A stretch of DNA of 58,166 bases from Desulfobacteraceae bacterium (GTDB taxonomy: Bacteria > Desulfobacterota > Desulfobacteria > Desulfobacterales > Desulfosarcinaceae): positions 1 to 58,166 of the forward strand of contig QZKV01000184.1 of the NCBI GenBank assembly GCA_003599575.1. Direction: 5' to 3'. Every line of letters starts with the position of its first letter. The first letter of the stretch is position 1. Positions 25,255-34,442 of the stretch are shown in pieces. Under the pieces are notes generated by a model. The model did no database searches, was not told the DNA's origin, and saw only the letters and a program-made list of their open reading frames with translations. Position numbers and translations under genes: made by a program.

Positions 25255-25995
25255 CTATCTGCCTCTGAAAACAGGCCTCCTTTTTTCCAGAAAAGCCGCC
25301 TGTGCCTCTTTTAAATCTTCGCTGTTGAATGATTCGGCCACGATCAACTCGGCTTCTTTCACTTGAGCTTCGGTCAAATGAACTGGTTGCGCCAGCATGC
25401 ACAGAATCCTCTTGATGCCCTTGACCGCAAGCGGCGAGTTGCCCGCAATCTCAGCAGTTATTCTGAAGGTGAATTCTTCAAGTTCGAGCTTCGAGACCAA
25501 ATAATCGATCAATCCCATTTCCTTGGCGCGTTCAGCGTCATAGTAATGCCCGGTGGAAAATATCTCTTTCGTTTTCGCAAAACCGAGCAGGCGAACAAAC
25601 CGCATGAGTCAATTAGGGTGAATATACGAGCCCCATTTTGGCGGGTGGCATCCCTATACTGATCCCCTCACCCCCCACCCTGAGATCGCAGCTGACGGCA
25701 AGTTCACAACCCGCCCCGTAAGCATAGCCATTTAGCATGGCAATGACGGGGTAAGGAAAATTCACAACATCTTGTAATGCATTTTCAAGAGGATTCTTTT
25801 TTTAAATTTATGTTGAAGGTCTGGCGCACCGGAAGTGGGCATTGAAGCAATGTCATACCCGGATGAAAACGCCTTATCGCCTGCTCCCCGAATGATCATA
25901 GCACGAGTTTCACCATCATCTTTGAGGTTCTCGATCGCCCGGGAAAGCTCTATTAATAACTCTAAAGACAAGGAATTCCTCTTCTCCGGGCGGGC
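25255..25995 (-). pseudogene. Enoyl-CoA hydratase/isomerase, frameshifted and N-truncated
   Basis: Crotonase-fold pieces occur in order but in different frames: RPEKRNSLSLELLIELSRAI and GDKAFSSGYDIASM, then after a shift in a poly-A run (about 25800) NPLENALQDVVNFPYPVIAM, LNGYAYGAGCELAVSCDLRV and GMPPAKMGLVYSP, then after a second break near 25620 LMRFVRLLGFAKTKEIF to the normal end AFLEKRRPVFRGR. The first strand before RPEKRN is missing: at about 25995 the sequence becomes the antisense of a sigma-54 activator gene. The intact enzyme would hydrate enoyl-CoA in beta-oxidation. With two shifts and no start it is dead. Confidence 0.8.
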
Positions 25996-27243
25996 TGAGA
26001 GAATCCTGGGGCTGAAATCCAGTGAAGTGATCGGTCGCCCTCTGCATTCCATTTTCCCAGATGTAAAACTAAATGAGGAGAATGGGGACTTTATCCCAAA
26101 GATCAACCAACTTTGGAAATACAGAAATAAGCTGGTAGTCTTCAGTTCTGTGCCAATCAGGGCCGACGGAAGATATTTTGGCCAAGTCACTGTTTTGCAG
26201 GATAATGAAACGATTCGCAATGCCGAGGAAAAGATCCGACGGGATCAACATCATAAAAGATTTCTCGCCCAATATACTTTCAAGGATATCGCAGGCAGCA
26301 GCGCATTAATTTCCAATGCAATGGAAAAGGCCAAAATCTTCGCGAAATCTGATTCTGCCGTGCTCATATTGGGAGAAACAGGAACAGGAAAAGAGCTCTT
26401 TGCCCAGAGTATTCATACTTTCAGCCGGCGTCGCAGCCAACCCTTTGTTTCGATAAATTGCGGCGCACTGCCCGAGTCGCTGCTGGACAGTGAGCTATTC
26501 GGTTATGACAAAGGATCTTTTACCGGGGCGCGCTCTGAGGGAAAAATCGGATTGTTCGAAATGGCCCATAAAGGCACAATCTTTCTGGACGAGGTAGGAG
26601 AAATATTGCCTTCCGTGCAGGTCCGTTTGCTTCGAGTTATTCAGGAAAAAGAAGTCATGCGCGTCGGGGGGACCGTCTGATTCCCATAGACGTCCGAGTC
26701 ATTGCTGCGACTAACAGGAACCTTTGGGAACTTGTCCGCCAAGGAAAGTTTCGTGAGGATTTGTATTATAGGCTCAATGTTCTTGAACTTTACCTCCCGC
26801 CCCTGCGTGAGCGTCCCGAAGACATCCCTGAATTGGCCAAAGCAATGCTTTCCAAGATGGCACCTCATCTGCTTCACTCAAGCACGCCCATGATGACTCA
26901 AAACTTCCGTTTCTTTAAAGATTACAACTGGCCGGGGAACATCAGAGAATTGGAAAATATCGTAGAACGTTTTTGTACTTTAGTTCAGGATACTGAACCA
27001 TCGATCGACCTTTTCAAGAAACTCTTACTCGATTGTTTTCAATCCAGATCGCAACCGCTGGGAAAAATTACCATAAAGGCTCAGGAGAAAAGAAAAAGAA
27101 TAGAAGTCACCAAGGAAGATGTTATGCATGCCCTTTCTACTTCTGATGGTAAAAAAATTGATGCAGCCGAGATTCTAGGTATTTCCCGCATGACGCTTTA
27201 TCGTATCATGAAGCGCAAAAATATTCCGCCCTATTGCCCATGA
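25996..27243 (+). pseudogene. Sigma-54-dependent activator, N-truncated with one frameshift
   Basis: It begins inside a PAS domain (AERILGLKSSEVIGRPLHSI). The AAA+ domain follows: Walker A GETGTGKE, GSFTGA (a GAFTGA variant for sigma-54 contact) and Walker B GTIFLDEVGE. At a G-run (26666-26671) one base appears to be missing and the frame ends at 26680. The other frame continues DRLIPIDVRVIAATNRNLWE, DLYYRLNVLELYLPPLRERP and the C-terminal Fis-type HTH ILGISRMTLYRIMKRKNIPP. An open frame to the left (from 25835) is antisense to the hydratase remnant and not part of this protein. The end overlaps the penicillin acylase gene tail-to-tail by 13 bp. Confidence 0.8.
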
Positions 27244-29639
27244 GGAGGCATCAACATCAAAAGATTCTCCAGCTGCTTTGCGGAGGTGTAGTGGGCCGGT
27301 ACCTGCTCTCCCCTGGCCCAAGGTTTGCCCAGATCGCTGTAATGCGGGCTTAAGAAGTGACCGGACTGTCCAGGCGGGCTCATGATCGTCATTGCGGACA
27401 GGTCCGCCATATCCACAATAATGCGTATGGCTGCACCGCTGTACATCTCGAAGGGATTGTCGCGTTTCCACCATCCGGCATGGATAGTAAAATCGTCACC
27501 GGGATAGGAATACGGTCCTAAGTTTAAAAAGGGGAGAACGCTTCCCAAGGGATGCTTGATCTTCATCTTGTGGACCTTGCCCCATGACCAGGCATCGGCA
27601 TTCTTGCCATACCTGCCCTGTAGTTCGTGAACAGCGTCGCGCATGCTTTTTACGATCATGTCATCCCTTGTCTCTGCGGTGGATTCAGTTCTGATATCAT
27701 CCCAGAAGAAACCGGTATTCGCATCCATGTAGCGGATGAGCCACTGGAGCGGAATGCTTACGTGCAGATCGCTGAAAAGCTCGTCCACCATGTGCTTGCC
27801 GAGCTGGTCTTCGAAGGTGTTTCGAATCAGATGAGTGATAAAGGAATTGAACAGGGTCGCCTCCGGGCTTCCAAGACCGATGAACCTGTCCCACTTCGCC
27901 AGCATCGCGATGTGGGGGGCCAGGGAGGATTCTGCCGAACACGCGCTCGAAATAAGTGGGATAAATATCTGGGCCACGTGTGATCCGGTATCGTTTTGCA
28001 AGCGCCTGACATCGTCAGGAGTGAATTTTTCCTTCTCTCTTATCAACTCCTCGAAACGGTAAGCCCTCTCAAAAAGGAAATAGGATGTGCCGTAGTAATT
28101 TCCCACCGCAGGCATTTGATTAAAGGAGGCCAGGTAACCCTTTTCAGGATTTAAAGCAAAGGGGTGCTCCTCGAAGGGAATGAAGCCGGTCCAATCATGC
28201 CGGCCGCTTTTTCCGGGCATCGGCAGGGGGTTCTCCCCCGATTTTCTCATGGGGAATGTCGTCAAATACTGATAGCCGATATTGCCGTTCACGTCGGCAT
28301 AACCGATGTGGACGCTCGCGCCTCGTATGGTGCTCAATGCTTCGCGGAACTCTTCAAAACTGCTTGCCCGGTTGACGCCGAGAAGGCCGCTCAGCGTTCC
28401 ATCCCGTCCCATCAGAGCGGGCCACAGCATAGTGCAATGGTCTGGTAGCCCCTGCATGACATCGCTTACGACGGGGCCGTGCCTTGAAATTTTAATTTTG
28501 ATTTTCTCCTCATTAAAGCCGCCCTTTGACTTTATCCGGATCGTTTCGTTGATTACTACGAAATCTTTGTAACCGCTCTCGGTCAAATATTGATCATCAT
28601 TATCCGGATTTGGCGTTTCGATAAAAAAATCGACATTGTCCCCGTTGCCTACAGTAATGCTCCACGCCATCTTTCCATTGAATCCGAGTGCGTGTACTCC
28701 CGGCATTCCTGCAATTGAACCTCCGATCACGTCATAGGACGGCCCCTTCAGGTGGATCATGTAGAAAAGTGAAGGGATGGAGGCTTCGAGGTCGGGGCTT
28801 CCTGCAAAGATGGGCTTTTCGGTCGTAGTGCGGGATCCTGACAAAATCATCCAGTTACTTGCCCGCATTCTCAACGGAATGGGACTGTACATCGGCACAA
28901 TTGCGGCCTCTGTCGCCTTCGGAAGGCTTCCCGGAAAATTGAATTCCAGCGCGGAGGGAAATGGATTTAAATCACCGGAGATAACCGGGGCGAAAGCAGG
29001 TGTCCATGGCAGCAGCTTTTTCAAAGCCTCCGGTCCGGCATGCACAGATATCTGATAGAGTAAGGGTTTTATGCTCCTGGGTGAAACCAGCCGATACGAC
29101 ATCAAAAGCGCCCCTACAATGCTGTCCGCCGGTTTCCATTCCTGGGGCTTTGCCCCTAGAATTACATATTCCCTGGGAAGGTGCTTGACTGTTGATATAT
29201 AAGCATTTACACCCCGCGTATAAGCGTCAACAGCCATTTTTGCTTCAGGCGTAAGATGTTCATACTCGGATTCAGCGGCCCGGTATAATCCAAGGGTTCT
29301 GAAATATCTGTCCGTTCTTACCGTCTTTTCACCAAGCAGCTCGGAAAGCTCGCCCCTGCCGGCAAGCCGGGTCAGATCCATTTGAAACATTCGTTCACGC
29401 GCAGTGATGTAGCCCTGGGCAAAAAACAGATCTTCGTGGTTCTTGGCGAAAATGTGCGGAATTGCATGCTTGTCGGTTTTCACCTCGACAGGCTTTTTGA
29501 GACCGGGTAGGTCAATAGACCCCGTATATGACGGAATCGGAAGCCGAAAGAAGATCTGAAAAGCCGCCGTGGCAAGAACCATAATACTCAATATGGCAAT
29601 ACCCGTGATTTTCATCCAACGCCTGGATTGCTGCCGCAT
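27231..29639 (-). CDS. Penicillin acylase family Ntn-hydrolase
   Basis: An 802-aa precursor of the penicillin acylase/acyl-homoserine-lactone acylase family, periplasmic enzymes that split into alpha and beta chains and cleave amides. It has one N-terminal hydrophobic segment (ITGIAILSIMVLATAAFQIF) as signal or anchor. The alpha-chain motif is QGYITARERMFQMDLTRLAG. The beta chain should start at Ser261 in MRASNWMILSG, the nucleophile after autocleavage. Near the end, MSPPGQSGHFLSPHYSDL is the conserved C-terminal loop. The start at 29639 follows GAAGGAGGCAAATC; the longer frame adds a decayed fragment of another gene. It is intact in a zone of broken genes. The acyl substrate is unknown. Confidence 0.87.
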   Translation of the reverse strand: MRQQSRRWMKITGIAILSIMVLATAAFQIFFRLPIPSYTGSIDLPGLKKPVEVKTDKHAIPHIFAKNHEDLFFAQGYITARERMFQMDLTRLAGRGELSELLGEKTVRTDRYFRTLGLYRAAESEYEHLTPEAKMAVDAYTRGVNAYISTVKHLPREYVILGAKPQEWKPADSIVGALLMSYRLVSPRSIKPLLYQISVHAGPEALKKLLPWTPAFAPVISGDLNPFPSALEFNFPGSLPKATEAAIVPMYSPIPLRMRASNWMILSGSRTTTEKPIFAGSPDLEASIPSLFYMIHLKGPSYDVIGGSIAGMPGVHALGFNGKMAWSITVGNGDNVDFFIETPNPDNDDQYLTESGYKDFVVINETIRIKSKGGFNEEKIKIKISRHGPVVSDVMQGLPDHCTMLWPALMGRDGTLSGLLGVNRASSFEEFREALSTIRGASVHIGYADVNGNIGYQYLTTFPMRKSGENPLPMPGKSGRHDWTGFIPFEEHPFALNPEKGYLASFNQMPAVGNYYGTSYFLFERAYRFEELIREKEKFTPDDVRRLQNDTGSHVAQIFIPLISSACSAESSLAPHIAMLAKWDRFIGLGSPEATLFNSFITHLIRNTFEDQLGKHMVDELFSDLHVSIPLQWLIRYMDANTGFFWDDIRTESTAETRDDMIVKSMRDAVHELQGRYGKNADAWSWGKVHKMKIKHPLGSVLPFLNLGPYSYPGDDFTIHAGWWKRDNPFEMYSGAAIRIIVDMADLSAMTIMSPPGQSGHFLSPHYSDLGKPWARGEQVPAHYTSAKQLENLLMLMPPHGQ

Positions 29640-29708
29640 GATTTGCCTCCTTCTGCCTCGGGAATACAATCCCTGCTCAAATCCTCGATTCTGCCGATCC
29701 ATAACTGT

Positions 29709-29774
29709 AACTGGACGCATGACATCCACTATACCATTGCACTGGCAGGCGGTGGCAATCATTATCCGCCACAA
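29709..29774 (-). pseudogene. C-terminal relic of a second Cys-rich Rossmann protein
   Basis: Translation gives RIMIATACQCNGIVDVMRPV, closely matching RPIMIGTACRCHGVVDFIRL at the C-terminus of the gene at 16176-16886. Nothing else of that gene is found here. The relic lies directly upstream of the penicillin acylase and is in frame with it, which misleadingly extends that open frame. Confidence 0.6.
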
Positions 29775-29819
29775 TCCCTCCATGCGATACATGTGTATAC
29801 GTATTAACGACAGGTAGAA

Positions 29820-30266
29820 GTTAGTAGGAAGTTAGTAGGGGACGTCCATAAAAATATAAAAAAGAATAGATTGCGTTGTGATTGGCCAGCAATCAATATG
29901 GACGATTGGATGAATTTTTCAAAGAGAAAATAGGTTAGGAGATAGATTTGTTAAGCCAAAAACAGGCACTTTGGCTTAGACCGATGGCTCTCACACGCAA
30001 CTGGTGAGAAAAAGCAAGTGCGGCCCGTACTGGTTCTGCCTGGGTGGTTCATCACCAGGACCTCGACTGATGAATTCCGGTGATAATCCCAAAACAATTT
30101 TCAACTTCACCAAGCAAAGTCCCTGCTGTCAACAACGTTCCCGCCTATTCCCCGACTATTCCAGCTCAGCGGAGATGAACCGGCTGAACGTGTCAAACGC
30201 CTTGGGAGTCAGGTCCGGTCCGCCGGGTAATTTTCCTTGACAGCTTGCATAGCGCCCTGATCTCAA
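29820..30266. other. Gap with gene scraps and half a repeat
   Basis: Three scraps are visible. On the plus strand near 30010-30082, KKQVRPVLVLPGWFITRTST and stop could be the end of a NERD-like protein. At 30115-30142 lies the right arm of repeat B. On the minus strand at about 30155-30240, LPGGPDLTPKAFDTFSRFIS then AELE and stop looks like a protein C-terminus. None is a complete gene and no promoter is evident. Confidence 0.3.
30115..30142 (+). repeat. Repeat family B, copy 6 (right arm only)
   Basis: CAAAGTCCCTGCTGTCAACA followed by ACGTTCCC. The left arm and centre are missing. It lies between two unrelated gene scraps. Confidence 0.7.
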
Positions 30267-32150
30267 TTAATCCCTCTCTTCAGGGGAGGTGAACAGCGGA
30301 CGCTTTACAATGTGATCATAGCGTTCGAAATCCGCATCCATCCTATCGCCGTTTCCGTCATCCGGTTGCATGCCCAGCAACACCCCTTTTGCCTTCGGAA
30401 ATTGCCTTGAGGCCGGGATGCTCGTTCCTTTCTGCCGGAAACGGTTGGAGCAGGTTTGTGTAGCGGTTTTATTCCAGACGCAGCAGTTGAGAGGACCGCA
30501 CTCTGCGCGTAGCGCCCCAATTCAAAGAAGCTGACTTGCGCCAGCAGTTCGTCTGCCTGGCGCGACATGTGCTGGGCTGCGCCTGACACACCTTCGGCCA
30601 CCGAGGCCAATTCCTCCGAAGAAGAAGCCATTTCCTCTGCTTGGGCAGCGTTCTGCTGGATCACTTGATCCAACTGCTGTATGGCTTTGTTGATCTGATC
30701 GGCGCCGGAATTTTGCTCATTGCTGGCGGCGCTGATTTCCTGAATAAGTTCGGCTGTCCGCTGGATGTCCGGAACAATACGGACCAGCATTTCGCCGGCA
30801 CTTTCCGCGATCCTGACGCTCGACGAAGATAAACGACTGATTTCTCCTGCCGCAGATTGGCTTCTTTCCGCAAGTTTGCGCACTTCCGAAGCGACCACGG
30901 CAAAACCTTTGCCGTGCTCCCCCGCACGGGCCGCCTCAATAGCCGCATTAAGGGCCAGAAGGTCGGTCTGGCGTGCAATTTCTTCGATGATAAGGATCTT
31001 TTCGGCAATGGCTTTCATGGCGCCGACCGTCTCCGCAACGGCCTTGCCACCCTGCTCGGCGTCTTCGGCGGCTTTGCGCGATATTTTTTCAGTTTGCATG
31101 GCGTTGTCCGCGTTTTGACGGATGTTGGCCGCCATCTGTTCCATCGAAGAAGCAGCCTCTTCAGCGGATGCAGCCTGTTCGGTGGCGCCTTGCGACATCT
31201 CCTCGGCCCCCGCGCTGACTTGCTGGGTGACCGATGCCATTTGATCGGATGAATCTTTCAATCCATCGGCCATCTGCTTGACCTGTCCGGCAGCCGCTTT
31301 TGCACTGCCGACGATTTCCCTTAGTTTCACAATCATGGTTTTCATGGAATTCAGAAGCATGCCGATTTCATCGCGGCGATCCGCAATAATGTCGGCGGTC
31401 AGATCGCCCTGTGACAGGCGGCCATTGGCTTCGATGGCTTGGCGCAGCGGATGCGTAATGGAGCGTGTGATGAGCAAACCGGTACCCAAGGCGAGCGCCA
31501 CGACCACCAGCAAGGCCCCAATCGCCAGCAGCACCGATCTGATGCTGGCTGTATCGAATACTTCATCGGCTTCGCTCGATTCCCGGTTCAAGGATTCAGT
31601 GATGCTATCCAGCGGCACATGCGCGGCTGAACGGGCGTTATCGATTTTCTCATCCAGAGCCTTGATAAGGTTCATCTCTTCAGCGGCCTTGGTGCTCTCC
31701 TGCTTTGAGGAGGCGGCCCGGTCCAGAACCGGAAGCAATTCCAATGCAAAGGTCGAGATAGCGCTTGTACGCAGATGCAAAAACCTCGGCCTGGGCATTT
31801 TCCTCCTCGGTGTCCGCCAATTTACGGACCAGAAGCATGTCCTTTTCGCTTTGCGTCTTGAACGCTTCGAAAGCTGAATGGGTTGCGGCCCCGTTTCTGT
31901 TGATGACCGCATCGGCCACAATTGTGTAGAAGCTCTCCAAGTTCTTCGCAACTTCTGCAATTTGCAAGGCATCCAGCGCCCGGCTTGCGCCTTCGTTCTG
32001 GAGCCTCCCCAGGTAATTGGCGTTCATGATCTGGTAAAGGGAGGTGGCGGCAAATATCTCTACTACCAGCATGAAACCTCCGATAAGGTTTGTACCAATT
32101 TTCAGGTTCTTGAGCTGCATTGGATTTTCTTCTTCATTTTGCATTTTCAT
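30267..32150 (-). pseudogene. Methyl-accepting chemotaxis protein, two frameshifts
   Basis: The N-terminus (LKIGTNLIGGFMLVVEIFAA) is a membrane segment, followed by a four-helix periplasmic sensor. Near 31750 the frame shifts; the next frame continues FALELLPVLDRAASSKQES, a second membrane segment (SVLLAIGALLVVVALALGTG), HAMP, and the signalling tip EIARQTDLLALNAAIEAARA with GEHGKGFAVVASEVRKLAER. A second shift near 30430 leads to the true tail, PKAKGVLLGMQPDDGNGD then RMDADFERYDHIV and stop at 30267. The start codon overlaps the stop of the receiver gene (ATGA), so the pair is translationally coupled. As written it is not translatable to full length. Confidence 0.78.
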
Positions 32151-32598
32151 GGGTTTGATGCTGGGCCGGAATTCCGCTTTGCCATCGGTTGATGTGCGCC
32201 TCCCGAGCGGATTTTCGTATCGATCTGTAGGGTGTTATCCAGTACTTTCTTGACTACCGCCAGCAGCTGATCGGATTTGAATGGTTTGAATATCCAACCG
32301 GTTGCACCCGCAGCTTTGGCGGTTTCTTCTTATCGGACTGCACTTCGGTGCTCAGAAATACGATTGGCAGGAATTGGTATTCGGATTTGGCACGCAGCGC
32401 TTTGATCAGGTCAAGGCCATTCATGTTTGGCATGTTCAAATCGGTAATCACCAAGTGCGCTCCGGCTCCATTGATTTTGTTCAATGCATCCGGCCCGTCT
32501 TCACACTCGATCACCTCATATCCGTTCCCTTTCAAAGTAAAAGCGACCATCTGGCGGACACTGGCCGAATCATCGACGGTAACGATCTTTTTGCTCAT
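32147..32598 (-). pseudogene. CheY-like receiver protein, one frameshift
   Basis: Single receiver domain: VTVDDSASVRQMVAFTLKG, phospho-Asp in HLVITDLNMPNMNGLDLI, the switch Thr/Ser in VFLSTEVQSDKK. At AAGAAGAAACC (about 32330) the frame shifts; the continuing sense is ETAKAAGATGWIFKPFKSDQ (with the conserved Lys) then LLAVVKKVLDNTL and a 30-residue tail ending at 32147. It is coupled to the chemoreceptor downstream. Typical partner of a dedicated chemotaxis module, but no CheA, CheB or CheR lies nearby. Confidence 0.75.
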
Positions 32599-32704
32599 GG
32601 CTGCAAAATGCCTCCTTCTTTGGTGCGGCTGATATGCTCAAGGCTGATATCAGTTGAAATGGAGAAAAGTTTAGGACTCAGAATCATCCAAAAAATCTTT
32701 TGAT

Positions 32705-32732
32705 ACCGCGCAGAGACGCAGAGGCGCAGAGA
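32705..32732. repeat. Low-complexity CGCAGAGACGCAGAGG-type repeat
   Basis: CGCGCAGAGACGCAGAGGCG followed by CAGAG is a phrase I recall as interspersed in several bacterial genomes. It is the only copy in this window and lies immediately left of half-repeat B7. Confidence 0.5.
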
Positions 32733-32734
32733 TA

Positions 32735-32795
32735 TTCGCCGATTTTTGAGATTTTTCTGAGTTTGTAGGAAAAGTCCCTGTTGTCAACAACGTCC
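32735..32795 (+). repeat. Repeat family B, copy 7 (right half)
   Basis: Centre TTCGCCGATTTTTGAG and right arm AAAGTCCCTGTTGTCAACAA then CGTCC. The left arm is absent. The truncated M24 peptidase begins within about 25 bp. Confidence 0.75.
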
Positions 32796-32805
32796 ACCGA
32801 CTGTT

Positions 32806-33290
32806 CCGTGCCAGGTCTTTTCGATCCACTGCAAGCGAGCGGACCCCATGTGACCATAGTCGCGGCCCAAGCGGATGGGTACTCGGCCGAACTGGAGCGC
32901 ACATTCTTTATGGAAGAATTTCCCGAATCATGCAAAGCTCCTTTTACAACGATGATAAAGCCCGGCCGGCCTTCGAACTGATCAAGCCCGGCATGCGCGC
33001 CACGGAGGTCGACAGGCAGGTGTTGGACCTGATCATGGCAGGGGGATTTGGCAATGGCATTTTGCACCGCACGGGTCACGGTTTTGGCATCACCGGCCAC
33101 GAACCTCCCTGGATAGCCCATGGGAAGCGGGGACATGTTGGCGGAGAATATGGTCATCAGCATCGAGCCGGGCATCTGCATCCAGGGCACAGGTGGCTTT
33201 CGTCATTCCGGCACTGTTCTGGTAACCAGGAATGGCTGCCGCAGCATGACCAATGCCCCAGTTGACCTCAACGACCTGGTTCTGAATAGA
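32806..33290 (+). pseudogene. M24 (Xaa-Pro) peptidase, N-truncated and frameshifted
   Basis: The pita-bread fold of an Xaa-Pro aminopeptidase is present in three frames: SGPHVTIVAAQADGYSAELE then RTFFMEEFPE; after a shift near 32955, AFELIKPGMRATEVDRQVLD and ILHRTGHGFGITGHEPPWI (metal-ligand His); after a shift near 33120, DMLAENMVISIEPGICIQGT and GGFRHSGTVLVTRNGC (metal-ligand Glu, and His in FRHS). The N-terminal creatinase-like domain and first metal-ligand Asp region are missing, replaced by repeat B7. It would have cleaved peptides before proline. Not functional. Confidence 0.78.
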
Positions 33291-33364
33291 TTGCAATGGA
33301 ACGAAAATTATCTCTACTATTTCGTCCTCCATTCAAGATCGACTGAGTCACCAAAGGAGGCAAT

Positions 33365-34303
33365 TCAACGAGATAAGAAATCGACGGCCAGTTTGTTAAA
33401 TTTTTCAGGATGCTCTTCCTGAGGCGTATGGCCTGCCTTTTCAAATATAACCAGGCTTGATCCGGTCCAAAGGTCATTTAAAGCCTTTGAATTATCTAAC
33501 GGCACCGCTTTATCTTCTCTGCCATGTATGATTAAAATTGGTTTGTTCCTTTTGGCTAGTAAATGAGCTTCTTTTTCCACAAACGGCGCTTTCAGCACAT
33601 TTCGCAGGATATACATTAATCCAGCATAAGACCCTTTAATGCAAAGGGGTTGCGCAACTTCTTTGACATACTCTTGCGTTACTTTGCTGCCATCATAAAA
33701 CCATAGTCTTTCGATGTTGCCTTTCAGCAAAGCATCACCCGGAATTGCATTGAGAAATTCTCCCAAAAAAGGAAGTTGATAGATCCTCCCGGTGATTGTC
33801 TCAGGATACGGCAGAACCGCTGGGTCCACCAAGATGAGTCGTTTAACCCTTCCGGGATGATGTGCGGCCACATAGACTGCCGTCCCTCCCCCCATCGATT
33901 GCCCCACAAGTGAAGCCTTTTGGATGTTCAGGGCATCCATAAATCCCGTGACCTGTTTTGCGTATCGTTCGAAACTATATTCGTTTTCATTTAATCTTTC
34001 ACTGAATCCCCACCCAAAAAGATCGATGGTATAGACCTTGAAATTTTCTGCCAGAGCATCCATATTATTCTTCCACATCGTGGTATGGTAAAGAAAGCCA
34101 TGAATGAGTATAACCGGTTCTCCACTCCCTTTTTCAATGTAGTGAACCTTCTTTTCTCCCACCGTGACGAATTTGCCTTTAGCAGACTTTTCAGCAGCTT
34201 GCTCATAAGTACATGATTCTTTTGAAGTCAATTTCGGCAAGATTAAAATCATCAATGAAAATAGACCCACACACACTATTAGAATAGTGATGAGCTTTTT
34301 CAT
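33365..34303 (-). CDS. Alpha/beta-hydrolase with N-terminal membrane anchor
   Basis: A 312-aa alpha/beta-fold hydrolase. One N-terminal hydrophobic segment (LITILIVCVGLFSLMILILP) would export it or anchor it facing the periplasm. The oxyanion motif is LIHGFLYHTTMW, the nucleophile elbow is GQSMGG, the acid lies in IIHGREDKAVP and the His in EKAGHTPQEEHPE. The start at 34303 follows GGAGGGGGTAAAT. Similar proteins are esterases or C-C hydrolases; no context narrows the substrate. It is followed by a gap and then the unrelated RND pump. Confidence 0.82.
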   Translation of the reverse strand: MKKLITILIVCVGLFSLMILILPKLTSKESCTYEQAAEKSAKGKFVTVGEKKVHYIEKGSGEPVILIHGFLYHTTMWKNNMDALAENFKVYTIDLFGWGFSERLNENEYSFERYAKQVTGFMDALNIQKASLVGQSMGGGTAVYVAAHHPGRVKRLILVDPAVLPYPETITGRIYQLPFLGEFLNAIPGDALLKGNIERLWFYDGSKVTQEYVKEVAQPLCIKGSYAGLMYILRNVLKAPFVEKEAHLLAKRNKPILIIHGREDKAVPLDNSKALNDLWTGSSLVIFEKAGHTPQEEHPEKFNKLAVDFLSR

Positions 34304-34442
34304 ATTTACCCCCTCCATTTGGCTTTCATTTTTGTAGAGGCATTATGTTGCCCGGCGGCGAATCAGCATTGGGGCACCTTTAACTTAATGGTCTGAAGAG
34401 ATCAGGCCGATTGTGAAAAATGCTGCGCGCAGGGCATGGCTT

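Noticed and set aside
25835..25990. N-terminal extension of the sigma-54 activator in the same open frame
   Set aside because: Its translation is the antisense of enoyl-CoA hydratase sequence on the other strand, so the extension is an artefact of a rearrangement.
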